Numbered from the stretch's first letter, positions 18,276 to 27,998 are shown. The stretch: DNA of 64,000 nt from Parvibaculum sp040216885 (GCA_040216885.1 JAVJOG010000007.1:1-64000); one strand, 5' to 3'. Numbers and translations: made by a program. Notes: generated from the letters alone by a model not told the origin.

Positions 18276-19493
18276 ATGCAGGTGCAGTCCATTTCCGGTC
18301 TCGACGAGGGCATCAACGAGATCAGGCTCCGGACCGCCAGAATCGTCACCGGCGACATCATCCCGGCCGAGCCCGTGCTCTACAAGGGTGGCGACGAGGC
18401 GGAAGCCGTCCGCACGAAGATCAAGACGAAGGTCAAGGATGAGGGCCTCTGGGCGCCGCACCTGCCGGAAGACTATGGTGGCATGGGCATCGGCTTTCTG
18501 AAGCATGCCTACATGAACGAGATCATGGCCTGGTCGCCTTTCTCGGCGCGCCTCTTCGGCGTCGTCGCGCCGAATTCGGGCAACCAGAAAATCCTGCTGA
18601 AATACGGCACGCCCGAACAGAAGAAGAAGTGGCTGGAGCCGCTGGTCGCCGGCGACATCGAAAGCTGTTTCTCGATGACCGAGCCCGACCAGCCGGGCTC
18701 CGATCCTTACGCGATCCAGACGCGCGCGGTGAAGGATGGCGATCACTGGGTCATCAACGGCCACAAATGGTTCACCTCCAACGGCCGCCGCGCCGACATC
18801 GCCATCGTCATGTGTCGCACCGAGGAGAAAGACGGCAAGGGCGGCGTCAAGGACAAGATGACCCAGATCATCGTGCCGATGAAAACGCCCGGCGTGAACA
18901 TCATCCGTTCGGTGCCGGTCTGGGGGCACACCGGCGGCGATCATTGCGAAATCAAATACGAAAATGTGCGCGTGCCGGTCGAGAACCAGTTGGGCCGCAC
19001 CGGCACCGGCCATCAGGCGGCGCAGGACCGGCTCGGCGAGGGCCGCGTCTTCCATTGCATGAATTCGATCGGCCAGATGTGGCGCGCCTTCGACCTGATG
19101 TGCAAGCGCGCCATCAGCCGCGACGTGCATGGCGGCAAGCTCGAGACGAAGCAGTTCATTCAGGGCTTCATCGCCGACAGCTACATGGACATCCAGGCCG
19201 CCCGCCTGATGACCATCCACTGCGCGCATCGCATGGAGGAAGGCTCAAGCGCCCGCGTCGACATCTCGGCGATCAAGGTCTTTGTGCCCGCCGCCTTCGA
19301 GCGTGTCGTCGACCGCGCGATCCAGGTTCATGGCGCGCTCGGCGTCTCCGGCGACACGCCGCTTGCCGGCATGTACCAGGGCGCCCGCACGCTCCGCCTC
19401 GCCGACGGGCCCGACGAGGTTCATCGCATCGTCATCGCGAAAAGTGTATTGAAGTGCTACCACGAAGGCATGAGCTGGGATTTCGGAGCCTGA
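18276..19493 (+). CDS. Acyl-CoA dehydrogenase
   Basis: A 405-residue FAD-dependent acyl-CoA dehydrogenase, catalysing alpha,beta-oxidation of an acyl-CoA with electrons passed to ETF. Family landmarks are LPEDYGGMGIG, CFSMTEPDQPGSDP, WVINGHKWFTSNG and the C-terminal IQVHGALGVSGDTPLAG. The N-terminal part is slightly atypical (EGINEIRLRTARIVTGDIIP), as in ACAD10/11-like members. The ATG at 18276 follows AGGAGGAAC. phoR begins only 10 bp after its stop, so the sensor kinase may be read from this promoter. Confidence 0.92.
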   Translation: MQVQSISGLDEGINEIRLRTARIVTGDIIPAEPVLYKGGDEAEAVRTKIKTKVKDEGLWAPHLPEDYGGMGIGFLKHAYMNEIMAWSPFSARLFGVVAPNSGNQKILLKYGTPEQKKKWLEPLVAGDIESCFSMTEPDQPGSDPYAIQTRAVKDGDHWVINGHKWFTSNGRRADIAIVMCRTEEKDGKGGVKDKMTQIIVPMKTPGVNIIRSVPVWGHTGGDHCEIKYENVRVPVENQLGRTGTGHQAAQDRLGEGRVFHCMNSIGQMWRAFDLMCKRAISRDVHGGKLETKQFIQGFIADSYMDIQAARLMTIHCAHRMEEGSSARVDISAIKVFVPAAFERVVDRAIQVHGALGVSGDTPLAGMYQGARTLRLADGPDEVHRIVIAKSVLKCYHEGMSWDFGA

Positions 19494-19503
19494 CGGAAAA
19501 CGA

Positions 19504-20811
19504 ATGGCGGCGGCGGACGACGGATCGAGATTGCGGCAGGGCAGGGTCTGGCTGCGCGACTTCTGGGCGCGCTGGACCGGCACGCGAACCTTTGTCGTCA
19601 CGGCCGCGTTCATCTTTTTGATGCTGGCTATCGCCGGCGCCCTTCACGTCACGGCCGCTTTCGTCTCGTTCCTGTTGCTGGCGGGCGTCGCGGTCGCGCG
19701 TGCCATTGCGATGGGCGAAACGGCGCCGATCCGCATCCAGTCGCGGCAAGACGAGAGCGCGCGCGCGGCCTTCGGCGCAGCGCCGGCGCTCGCCATCCTG
19801 AACCGGCTGCCGGATCCCCTGTTCGTTCTCGACGGTTCAGGTCGCGTCATGCTCGACAACGAGGCCGCCGAGCCGCTGATCGGAAAGTCGGCAGTCGGCA
19901 AGCATGTGGCAACCGTCTTGCGCGTTGCGCCGCTCATTGCGACGATCGAAAGCGTGATGAAGGACGGCGCCGCGCGCTCGGTCGAATATGCGATGCCGGT
20001 GCCGGTCGAGCGCCACTTCAACGCCTTCGTCGCGCCGATTACGGCCGAGGGCATTGGCGAACCGGCGCTTTATCTCGTTCTGTTGCATGATCTGACCGAT
20101 GCCAAGCGCGTCGAGGCGATGAGGGTCGATTTCATCGCTTTCGCCAGCCATGAGTTGAAAACCCCGCTGGCTTCGCTTTCCGGTTTCGTCGACACGCTGC
20201 GCGGCCATGCGAAGGACGATCCGGAGGCACGGGAAAAATTTCTCGAAATCATGGCCGATCAGGCGGGCCGCATGCGCCGTCTGATCGAGGACCTGCTGTC
20301 TCTGTCGCGCATCGAATTGCGTGAGCATGTCCGTCCCGCCGACACGATCGACCTCATCGGCGTCGTCAACGACGTGACCGACGGGCTGACGCCGGCAGCA
20401 CAACAATACGGTGTCGAGATCGCCGTCACCGCGCCGGCAAACCTGCCGCACATCCGCGGCGACCGCGAGGAGCTGGCCCAGGTCGTTCAGAACCTCGCCG
20501 ACAACGCGCTGCGCTACGGCCGCTCGGGCAAGCGCGTCGAAATTTCGCTGACGTTGGACGAAAAGGCGGGGCGCCCGATGGTGCGGCTCTCCGTGCGCGA
20601 TTTCGGTCCCGGAATCGCGAAGGAACACCTGCCGCGCCTCACCGAACGCTTCTATCGCGTCGACGCTGCCGCCTCCCGCGCACGGGGCGGAACGGGACTG
20701 GGGCTGGCGATCGTCAAGCACATCGTCAACCGCCATCAGGGCACGCTGCAGATCGAAAGTGAGCTTGGGCAAGGCTCTGTTTTTACAGTGCTTTTCCCGG
20801 TCGCCGGCTGA
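19504..20811 (+). CDS. phoR: PhoR, phosphate-regulon sensor histidine kinase
   Basis: A 435-residue kinase. Two close membrane helices (residues ~25-75) leave almost no periplasmic loop. A PAS domain follows (ILNRLPDPLFVLDGSGRVMLDN), then HisKA with phospho-acceptor His216 (FASHELKTPLASLSGF), an N box (LADNALRYG), and G boxes (VRDFGPGIAKEHL; GGTGLGLAIVKHIV). Lacking a sensor loop, PhoR is known to read phosphate status through PstSCAB-PhoU, all encoded next door. phoR is upstream of the Pho box, so unlike phoB it may not be strongly auto-induced. Confidence 0.93.
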   Translation: MAAADDGSRLRQGRVWLRDFWARWTGTRTFVVTAAFIFLMLAIAGALHVTAAFVSFLLLAGVAVARAIAMGETAPIRIQSRQDESARAAFGAAPALAILNRLPDPLFVLDGSGRVMLDNEAAEPLIGKSAVGKHVATVLRVAPLIATIESVMKDGAARSVEYAMPVPVERHFNAFVAPITAEGIGEPALYLVLLHDLTDAKRVEAMRVDFIAFASHELKTPLASLSGFVDTLRGHAKDDPEAREKFLEIMADQAGRMRRLIEDLLSLSRIELREHVRPADTIDLIGVVNDVTDGLTPAAQQYGVEIAVTAPANLPHIRGDREELAQVVQNLADNALRYGRSGKRVEISLTLDEKAGRPMVRLSVRDFGPGIAKEHLPRLTERFYRVDAAASRARGGTGLGLAIVKHIVNRHQGTLQIESELGQGSVFTVLFPVAG

Positions 20812-20832
20812 CGGGGCGGCCTTCCGGCCCGA

Positions 20833-20876
20833 CTGTCATCAAACTGTCACGTAACTGTCGTAAAGCTTTCGTGACA
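20833..20876 (+). promoter_or_regulatory. Pho box upstream of pstS
   Basis: Consecutive 11-bp units CTGTCATCAAA, CTGTCACGTAA and CTGTCGTAAAG are followed by the weaker CTTTCGTGACA. This matches the PhoB consensus and replaces the -35 element. A -10-like TAACGT at 20883-20888 follows. It should drive pstSCAB-phoU-phoB under phosphate limitation. Confidence 0.92.
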
Positions 20877-20997
20877 CCCCGCTAACGTCCGCCGGCCTGA
20901 AGGTTAAGCCACTTCAAAAACCGGAACGGCTTGGGCGCGCCAGGGGGGTCTTCAGTGGCTGCTTGGCGCCCGGCATTCACAAGACTGGAGAATTACC

Positions 20998-22035
20998 GTG
21001 AAACTCAAATCCCTGACGATGGCCGCGACGGTTGCCGTCGCCGCTCTCTCGGTTGACGGCGTCGCGCACGCCCGCGACCAGATTTCGGTCGTCGGTTCGT
21101 CGACCGTATTTCCCTTCTCGCAGGCTGCCGCCGAGCAGTTCTCGAACGAAACGGGCAGCCCCTCTCCGGTGGTCGAATCGACCGGCACCGGCGGCGGCAT
21201 GAAGATTTTCTGCGGCGGCGTCGGCACCGGTCATCCGGACGTGACGGGCGCCTCGCGCGCGATGAAGCTCTCCGAATACGAACTCTGCGTGTCGAACGGC
21301 GTTACCGACATCACCGAAGCGCTGATCGGCTATGACGGCCTTTCGATGGCGGTTTCCCGCAAGGGCGTGCAGCTCGACCTGACCAAGAAGCAGCTCTTCC
21401 AGGCGCTCGCCGACAAGGTCGAAGTCGACGGCAAGATCGTCGCCAACCCCTACAAGAAGTGGTCGGAGATCGACAGCTCGTTGCCCAACGCCGAAATCGT
21501 CGTCATGGGCCCGCCGCCTACCTCCGGCACCCGCGACGCCTGGGTCGAGCTCGTGATGGAAGAGGGCTGCAAGGCGTTTCCCGCTATCGAGGCGCTCGAC
21601 AAGGACGCCCACAAGGAAACCTGCCAGCGCATGCGCACCGATGGTCCGTTCATCGAAGCCGGCGAAAACGATAACCTGATCGTTCAGCGTCTCGAATCCG
21701 ACCCGAACGCCTATGGCATCTTCGGCTATTCGTTCCTGTATGAAAACCAGGACAAGCTGCAGGCCGTGATGGTCGAAGGCATCGCCCCGAACGAAGACAC
21801 GATCGCCGACGGTTCCTACAAGATCTCCCGTCCGATCTTCTTCTACACCAAGAATGCCCATCGTGGCGTGATCCCCGGCCTCAACGAGTTCGTGTCCGAA
21901 TTCGTCAGCGACGACGCGCTGAGCCCGGGTGGCTACCTGATCGAGCGCGGCCTGATCGCGCTTGCCGATGGCCCCCGTGCCGCCGTGCAGAAAGCCGTGA
22001 AGGACGCGGTCAACATGTCGGCGCCGAAGAAGTAA
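20998..22035 (+). CDS. pstS: PstS, periplasmic phosphate-binding protein
   Basis: A 345-residue exported protein with a signal peptide (residues ~1-24, ending VAHA). The phosphate-binding segments VVGSSTVFPFSQ, STGTGGG and PTSGTRDAW are intact. It delivers inorganic phosphate to PstCA. Translation starts with GTG at 20998, eight bases after TGGAGAA. First gene of the Pho-box-driven operon; a stem-loop separates it from pstC, which would favour more PstS than permease. Confidence 0.95.
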   Translation: MKLKSLTMAATVAVAALSVDGVAHARDQISVVGSSTVFPFSQAAAEQFSNETGSPSPVVESTGTGGGMKIFCGGVGTGHPDVTGASRAMKLSEYELCVSNGVTDITEALIGYDGLSMAVSRKGVQLDLTKKQLFQALADKVEVDGKIVANPYKKWSEIDSSLPNAEIVVMGPPPTSGTRDAWVELVMEEGCKAFPAIEALDKDAHKETCQRMRTDGPFIEAGENDNLIVQRLESDPNAYGIFGYSFLYENQDKLQAVMVEGIAPNEDTIADGSYKISRPIFFYTKNAHRGVIPGLNEFVSEFVSDDALSPGGYLIERGLIALADGPRAAVQKAVKDAVNMSAPKK

Positions 22036-22043
22036 AGCCGATC

Positions 22044-22073
22044 CTCACCCGGCGCTCTCGGGCGCCGGGTGAG
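22044..22073 (+). terminator. Attenuating stem-loop between pstS and pstC
   Basis: A perfect 12-bp stem (CTCACCCGGCGC paired with GCGCCGGGTGAG) with a 6-nt loop lies 8 bp after the pstS stop. The following bases (ACTTTCC) give only a short U-run. This placement is typical of hairpins that stabilise the pstS message or partly terminate it. Confidence 0.7.
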
Positions 22074-22120
22074 ACTTTCCGTCCGTAATTTTTGTGCCGC
22101 CGCGCGTCGGGACCCAGCCA

Positions 22121-23500
22121 ATGTCTGCAACTACGCTCCTCACGATCGTCCTGGCACTTTCCCTCGTCGGCTATTTCATCGGCCGCGCCAACGCAGGCGC
22201 GCTCAAAAAGTCCGGCGTGGGCATGCACTCCATCCCCGCCTATCACGGCTACTTTGTCGCGCTGTCCTGCGGCATCCCGGCGTTTCTTCTGGTGCTGGTC
22301 TGGATCGCCGCGGAAGGTGCCGTCGTAGACCGCCTCGTTCTCGCGAGCCTCCCGTCCTACATCACCGACGGCATCGAAGGTTCGCGCATGTCGCTCATCC
22401 TGAGCGAAATCAAGAGCATTGCCGGCGGCCGTATTTTCGGTACACCCGATCCGGCGATCCTCGAAGCGGCGGAACGCTACAAGGCGCTGCGCGGTACGGC
22501 TTCGCTCGCCATGGTCGTCTGCGCGCTCGCCGCCGCCATCGGCGGCATGGCTTTCGCCCGCGCGCGCCTTTCGCCGGAGTTCCGCGCCCGAAACAGCGTC
22601 GACGGTATTCTCCGCTGGGCGCTGATCGTCTGTTCCATTCTCGCGATCCTGACGACGCTCGGCATCATTCTCTCGCTGGTGATCGAGAGCCTCGCCTTCT
22701 TCAGCCGCGTGCCGGTTCTCTCCTTCCTGTTCGGGATGGAGTGGAGCCCGCAAACGGCGATGCGCGCCGATCAGGTGGCCGCCGAAGGAGCATTCGGCGC
22801 AGTTCCGGTTTTCTGGGGCACGATATTCATCAGCGCCATTGCGATGTTCGTTGCGCTGCCGGTCGGTCTCTTCTCCGCGATCTACCTGGTCGAATACGCC
22901 AATGACAGCGTTCGCTCCATTGTAAAGCCGCTGCTCGAAATCCTCGCCGGTATTCCGACCATCGTTTACGGCTTCTTCGCTATCCTGACCGTGGCCCCCT
23001 TCATCCGGGAATGGGGCATGTCGATGGGACTGTCGGTTGCCTCCAACAGCGCGCTCGCGGCAGGCGGCGTCATGGGCATCATGCTGATCCCTTTCATTTC
23101 GTCTTTCTCCGACGATGCGATTTCCGCCGTTCCGCAATCGCTGCGCGACGGCGCCTATGCGCTGGGCGCGACCAAGGCGGAAACGGTTCGCCAGGTCCTG
23201 CTGCCCGCCGCACTGCCCGGCATTGTCGGCGGTGTGTTGCTCGCCGTCAGCCGCGCTATCGGCGAGACGATGATTGTGGTCATGGCCGCCGGTCTCACCG
23301 CCACGCTCACCGCCAATCCGCTCGAGGGCGTCACCACGATCACCGTGCAGATCGTGACGCTGCTCATTGGCGATACCGAATTCGACAGCCCCAAGACGCT
23401 CGCCGCGTTCGGTCTCGGCCTCGTCCTCTTCCTCTCGACCCTTGCGCTCAATGTCATCGCGCTTCAGGTCGTCAAGCGCTATCGGGAACGCTATGAGTGA
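22121..23500 (+). CDS. pstC: PstC, phosphate ABC transporter permease
   Basis: A 459-residue inner-membrane permease, longer than the ~320 residues usual in enterobacteria because of an N-terminal extension with extra helices (residues 1-170). The core has a MetI-type permease domain with the EAA loop ALGATKAETVRQVLLPAALPGI. SAISLAEY-type motifs are replaced by FSAIYLVEYAN. The ATG at 22121 is preferred; a GTG nine codons upstream is possible. It overlaps pstA by 8 bp, so the two subunits are translationally coupled. Confidence 0.93.
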   Translation: MSATTLLTIVLALSLVGYFIGRANAGALKKSGVGMHSIPAYHGYFVALSCGIPAFLLVLVWIAAEGAVVDRLVLASLPSYITDGIEGSRMSLILSEIKSIAGGRIFGTPDPAILEAAERYKALRGTASLAMVVCALAAAIGGMAFARARLSPEFRARNSVDGILRWALIVCSILAILTTLGIILSLVIESLAFFSRVPVLSFLFGMEWSPQTAMRADQVAAEGAFGAVPVFWGTIFISAIAMFVALPVGLFSAIYLVEYANDSVRSIVKPLLEILAGIPTIVYGFFAILTVAPFIREWGMSMGLSVASNSALAAGGVMGIMLIPFISSFSDDAISAVPQSLRDGAYALGATKAETVRQVLLPAALPGIVGGVLLAVSRAIGETMIVVMAAGLTATLTANPLEGVTTITVQIVTLLIGDTEFDSPKTLAAFGLGLVLFLSTLALNVIALQVVKRYRERYE

Positions 23501-24779
23501 CAAAACCGCCGCCAAAATCCGGACCGGCATCTGGTACGAGCCGGATGCCAGCCTGAGGCGCCGCTATGCCGCCGACAAGCGCCTGCGCATGTATGGCGTT
23601 GGCGCGATCGTCTTCGCGCTCGGCATGTTGGCAATTCTGGTGGGCACGATTGTCTCCACGGCGCTGCCCGCTCTCACGCAGACCCACGTCACGCTGCAGG
23701 TGGCGCTGCCTGCCGAGGCCATTGATCGGTCGGACCCGCGCTCCGCCGGCTATCAGAAGATGCTCGCCGATACGATTTCGCGGCTCTATCCGGAAGTCGA
23801 CACCCCGCGCGAACTGCGCGAGTTGCGGCAACTTTTTACCAACAACGCGCAATACATGCTGCGCGACATGGTGGTGGCCGATCCGTCGCTGGTCGGGCAG
23901 ACGGTGGATTTCACATTCCCGATGTCGGATATCGGCGATCAGCTCCACAAGGGCGGCATCGACCGCAATCTCCCGCCGGACCAGCGCCGCATCAATGACG
24001 ACCAGATCGGCTGGTACGACCGCCTGGTCGAACAGGATCGCATCACCACGCCGCTCAATACCGGTATGATCTTCAATGCCGACAGCCGCTTTCCTGAATT
24101 GGCGGGGCTCCGGGGCGCGCTGGTCGGTTCTTTCTATGCGTTGCTGATCTGTTTCCTCGTGAGCTTCCCCGTCGGCATTTCGGCCGCCGTCTATCTGGAG
24201 GAATTCGCGCCGAAGAATCGTTTGACGGATCTGATCGAGGTCAACATCAATAATCTGGCGGCCGTGCCATCCATCGTCTTCGGTCTGCTCGGCCTTGCCG
24301 TCTTCCTGAATTTCTTCGGCATGCCCCGCTCGGCACCCATCGTCGGCGGTCTCGTATTGTCGCTGATGACGCTGCCCACCATCATCATCGCGACCCGCGC
24401 CGCCCTGAAGGCGGTGCCGCCGTCGATCCGCGAGGCCGCCATCGGCGTCGGTGCCTCGAAGATGCAGACGGTCGGCCATCATGTGCTGCCGCTCGCCATG
24501 CCCGGCATTCTGACGGGCACGATCATCGGTCTGGCGCAAGCGCTGGGCGAGACGGCGCCGCTGCTGCTGATCGGCATGAATGCCTTTATCACCGCCGCGC
24601 CGGACAGCATGTTCAACCCCTCGACGGCGCTGCCGACCCAGATCTATATCTGGGCGGACAGCCCGGAGCGCGGCTTCACCTCGCGCACCTCGGCGGCAAT
24701 CGTCGTTTTGCTAGGATTTCTGGTCTGCATGAACGCGATTGCGATTTACATGCGCAAGCGGTTTGAAAGAAAGTGGTGA
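23493..24779 (+). CDS. pstA: PstA, phosphate ABC transporter permease
   Basis: A 428-residue permease with a DUF3333-type N-terminal region: one helix at residues ~30-55, then a ~150-residue mostly hydrophilic segment (LPALTQTHVTL ... INDDQIGWYD) before the transport domain. The permease core contains AAVYLEEFAP and the EAA loop IGVGASKMQTVGHHVLPLAMPGI. The usual PstA is ~290 residues. The segment probably sits in the periplasm, where PstS docks; that is inference from the topology. The ATG at 23493 lies within the last codons of pstC. Confidence 0.93.
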   Translation: MSDKTAAKIRTGIWYEPDASLRRRYAADKRLRMYGVGAIVFALGMLAILVGTIVSTALPALTQTHVTLQVALPAEAIDRSDPRSAGYQKMLADTISRLYPEVDTPRELRELRQLFTNNAQYMLRDMVVADPSLVGQTVDFTFPMSDIGDQLHKGGIDRNLPPDQRRINDDQIGWYDRLVEQDRITTPLNTGMIFNADSRFPELAGLRGALVGSFYALLICFLVSFPVGISAAVYLEEFAPKNRLTDLIEVNINNLAAVPSIVFGLLGLAVFLNFFGMPRSAPIVGGLVLSLMTLPTIIIATRAALKAVPPSIREAAIGVGASKMQTVGHHVLPLAMPGILTGTIIGLAQALGETAPLLLIGMNAFITAAPDSMFNPSTALPTQIYIWADSPERGFTSRTSAAIVVLLGFLVCMNAIAIYMRKRFERKW

Positions 24780-24784
24780 CGGAC

Positions 24785-25642
24785 ATGACGGTAATGGAAA
24801 CCACCGATGCGGCGGGAATGGTCATGACGAAAGCAATCGAAGGCATGGATGCGCTCGCCGAAACGGCCGCGCATGCCGGCGCGCATGACGTCAAGGTAGC
24901 GGCAAACAAGGTGTCCGTCTTCTACGGCGAGAAGCAGGCGTTGTTCGATGTGACGATCGACATTCCGGCGCGGCAGGTGATGGCCTTTATCGGCCCGTCG
25001 GGTTGCGGCAAGTCGACCTTCCTGCGTTGCATCAACCGGATGAACGACACGATCGATATATGCCGCGTCAACGGCAGCATCGAGATCGACGGCGCCAACA
25101 TCTACGACCCGAAGATCGACCCAGTTCTGCTGCGCGCTCGCGTCGGCATGGTTTTCCAGAAGCCCAATCCGTTTCCAAAGTCGATCTACGACAACATAGC
25201 CTACGGTCCACGCATTCACGGCAAGGCGAAGGCCGGTTCGGAGATGGACGCCATCGTCGAAAAGAGCCTGCGCCGTGCCGGCCTCTGGAATGAGGTGAAG
25301 GACCGGCTCAGGGAGCCCGGCACCGGCCTGTCCGGCGGTCAGCAGCAGCGGCTCTGCATTGCACGCGCCATTGCGGTCAATCCCGACATCATCCTGATGG
25401 ACGAGCCTTGCTCGGCGCTCGACCCGATTGCGACCGCAAAGGTCGAGGAACTGATCGACGAACTACGCGAGCGCTACACCATCGTCATCGTGACGCATTC
25501 GATGCAGCAGGCAGCCCGCGTATCCCAGCGCGCGGCCTTCTTCCATCTCGGCCATCTGGTCGAGGAGGGTGAAACCGAGCGCATGTTCACCAATCCGTCC
25601 GACCAGCGCACCCAGGACTACATCACGGGCCGCTTCGGCTAG
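24785..25642 (+). CDS. pstB: PstB, phosphate ABC transporter ATPase
   Basis: A 285-residue ABC ATPase powering phosphate import. Walker A is GPSGCGKST, the Q-loop is VFQKPNPFP, the signature is LSGGQQQR, Walker B is IILMDEP, and the switch histidine is in VTHSMQQ. The Pst-specific NRMND segment after Walker A is present. An N-terminal extension of about 30 residues precedes the domain. The start is uncertain between GTG 24773 and ATG 24785; the latter avoids overlap with pstA. Confidence 0.94.
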   Translation: MTVMETTDAAGMVMTKAIEGMDALAETAAHAGAHDVKVAANKVSVFYGEKQALFDVTIDIPARQVMAFIGPSGCGKSTFLRCINRMNDTIDICRVNGSIEIDGANIYDPKIDPVLLRARVGMVFQKPNPFPKSIYDNIAYGPRIHGKAKAGSEMDAIVEKSLRRAGLWNEVKDRLREPGTGLSGGQQQRLCIARAIAVNPDIILMDEPCSALDPIATAKVEELIDELRERYTIVIVTHSMQQAARVSQRAAFFHLGHLVEEGETERMFTNPSDQRTQDYITGRFG

Positions 25643-25662
25643 AGCCAACAGGAGTGACGGAC

Positions 25663-26379
25663 GTGACCCAGCACATCGTAAAATCCTTCCAGGAAGAACT
25701 CGACGCGCTCTCGACGAGCATCGCCCAGATGGGCGGCCTCACCGAAGCGCAGCTTTCGGCCTCGATCGAGGCGGTCGTCAGGCGCGACGCGCAGCTTGCC
25801 GAACGCACGATCCGCGAGGACCAGCGTATCGACGCGCTGGAAGCCGAGATCGAGTCGCACGCGATCCGCATGATCGCGTTGCGTCAGCCCATGGCCGCCG
25901 ACTTGCGCGAAGCGATCGCCGCGATCAAGATTTCGATCGACCTTGAGCGCATCGGCGATCTGGCCAAGAACATCGCCAAGCGCGCGCTGGTGCTGCAGAA
26001 CGATTTCGAAGGCGCCAACAGGCTGATCCAGGGCATTGCGCGGATGGGGCGTCTCGCTCAGCGGCAGTTGAAGCAGGTGCTCGACGCCTATTCCAACCGC
26101 GAGGCCGCAGCCGCCATGGAGGTCTGGCGCGAGGACGAGGAAATCGACGCGATGTACAACTCGGTCTTCCGCGAACTACTGACCTACATGATGGAGGACC
26201 CCCGCACCATCGGGGTTTCGACCCATCTGCTCTTCATCGCCAAGAATATCGAGCGCATCGGCGACCATGCCACCAACATCGCCGAAACGGTCGGTTATCT
26301 GGTCACCGGCGAATGGGTGCAGGACGAACGACCCAAGGGCGACACGACGAGCACGACCGCCGTCGGAGCCGGGAACTGA
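25663..26379 (+). CDS. phoU: PhoU, phosphate signalling regulator
   Basis: A 238-residue all-helical protein with two PhoU repeats; each has the metal-binding E/D-x3-D style motif (IKISIDLERIGDLAKNIAKRA; FIAKNIERIGDHATNIAE). It links Pst transport to PhoR and keeps PhoB off when phosphate is plentiful. The GTG at 25663 is favoured because AGGAG ends 8 nt before it; a GTG at 25654 in the same frame overlaps that site. Confidence 0.94.
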   Translation: MTQHIVKSFQEELDALSTSIAQMGGLTEAQLSASIEAVVRRDAQLAERTIREDQRIDALEAEIESHAIRMIALRQPMAADLREAIAAIKISIDLERIGDLAKNIAKRALVLQNDFEGANRLIQGIARMGRLAQRQLKQVLDAYSNREAAAAMEVWREDEEIDAMYNSVFRELLTYMMEDPRTIGVSTHLLFIAKNIERIGDHATNIAETVGYLVTGEWVQDERPKGDTTSTTAVGAGN

Positions 26380-26396
26380 GTAAAAAAGGAGGAATC

Positions 26397-27170
<774 letters not shown>

Positions 27171-27174
27171 CGAA

Positions 27175-27209
27175 AAACCGGCACCCGCGCTTTTCGCGGA
27201 TGCCGGTTT
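27175..27209 (+). terminator. Stem-loop ending the pst-pho operon
   Basis: Bases AAACCGGCACCCGCG and CGCGGATGCCGGTTT form a 15-bp stem with one mismatch and a CTTTT loop, 4 bp after the phoB stop. No long U-tract follows on the plus strand, but A/T pairs at the base of the stem partly supply one. It also lies downstream of the convergent gcrA stop. Confidence 0.75.
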
Positions 27210-27245
27210 CCCACTTCCCCTCAGACGCCCTCGAAAGGCGGTCGC

Positions 27246-27761
27246 CTAGCTGACCAGGCGATGATCCTTGGTGCGCGGCCGTTCACGATTGCGCCGCGCC
27301 TGCGCCGGCTGATAGGCCATCCGTGCATGCTCGGTGCAATAGGGCGAGCCGTTACCGGCGCCGCGCCCGCAAAAATGAAATCCCGGCCGTCCCGGATCGC
27401 CGATCGGCCATTTGCACGTGTGCTCGGTCAGCGTCAGCACCGTGGCGCGCTGGCTCGGCTCGAGCATCCGCTCCTCATGGGCGGCGGGTTCGCTCGCCTC
27501 CGCCGTCTCGCGGGCGGCACGTTCCTCGCTGCGCGCCTCGCCGGTCAGCGGATCGGGCCGGCCGCGGACCAGCGTCCGCGGGCCGGGTGTCCGGGTCCGC
27601 GCCGGGCGGCTCGGTGTCGCGCGGCCGGACAAGCCGAGGCGATGCACCTTGCCGATCACGGCATTGCGGGTGACGCCGCCAAGCTGCTTGGCGACCTGGC
27701 TGGCGCTCAGGCCGTCCGCCCAGAGCTTCTTCAGCAGTTCCACGCGTTCGTCGGTCCACAT
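27246..27761 (-). CDS. gcrA: GcrA, cell-cycle transcriptional regulator
   Basis: A 171-residue GcrA protein, the sigma-70-binding cell-cycle activator of Alphaproteobacteria that acts at CcrM-methylated GANTC promoters. The N-terminal DNA-binding domain is unmistakable: MWTDERVELLKKLWADGLSAS, then QLGGVTRNAVIGKVHRLGLSGR. A Pro/Arg-rich linker and a C-terminal sigma-interaction domain follow (HTCKWPIGDPGRPGFHFCGR, YCTEHARMAYQP). The ATG at 27761 starts the domain directly. In Caulobacter, gcrA is activated by DnaA; a perfect DnaA box lies 144 bp upstream here. Confidence 0.95.
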   Translation of the reverse strand: MWTDERVELLKKLWADGLSASQVAKQLGGVTRNAVIGKVHRLGLSGRATPSRPARTRTPGPRTLVRGRPDPLTGEARSEERAARETAEASEPAAHEERMLEPSQRATVLTLTEHTCKWPIGDPGRPGFHFCGRGAGNGSPYCTEHARMAYQPAQARRNRERPRTKDHRLVS

Positions 27762-27850
27762 GATGTTTTCCCCTTGGGCCCCCTCGCTGGCCCTGTTGAA
27801 CGCCTATGGCCCGTCTCCGTCCCCACTAGATTTCGTAGGCGTTAAGATGA

Positions 27851-27880
27851 AATATACAATATGAAGGGCAATTCGCGCAA
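27851..27880 (-). promoter_or_regulatory. Putative gcrA promoter
   Basis: On the minus strand TTGCGC and TATATT are separated by 18 bp, ~90 bp upstream of the gcrA start, in the only AT-rich patch of the gap. The match to sigma-70 is moderate. Confidence 0.4.
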
Positions 27881-27904
27881 CTGATGGCGTACCTGCGCAG
27901 GACC

Positions 27905-27913
27905 TTATCCACA
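27905..27913. promoter_or_regulatory. Perfect DnaA box in the gcrA upstream region
   Basis: TTATCCACA, the strict DnaA consensus, occurs on the plus strand between gcrA and the ABC permease gene, just upstream of the putative gcrA promoter. DnaA control of gcrA is established in Caulobacter crescentus; use of this site here is inferred. Confidence 0.6.
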
Positions 27914-27998
27914 GAAAAGAACCGCCGGCGCCCATTGCCTGGGGCCCCCGCGTCGCTTAAGTCTCGCCGGTGCAAGGCCCGCAACAGGAGCGCTTCCC

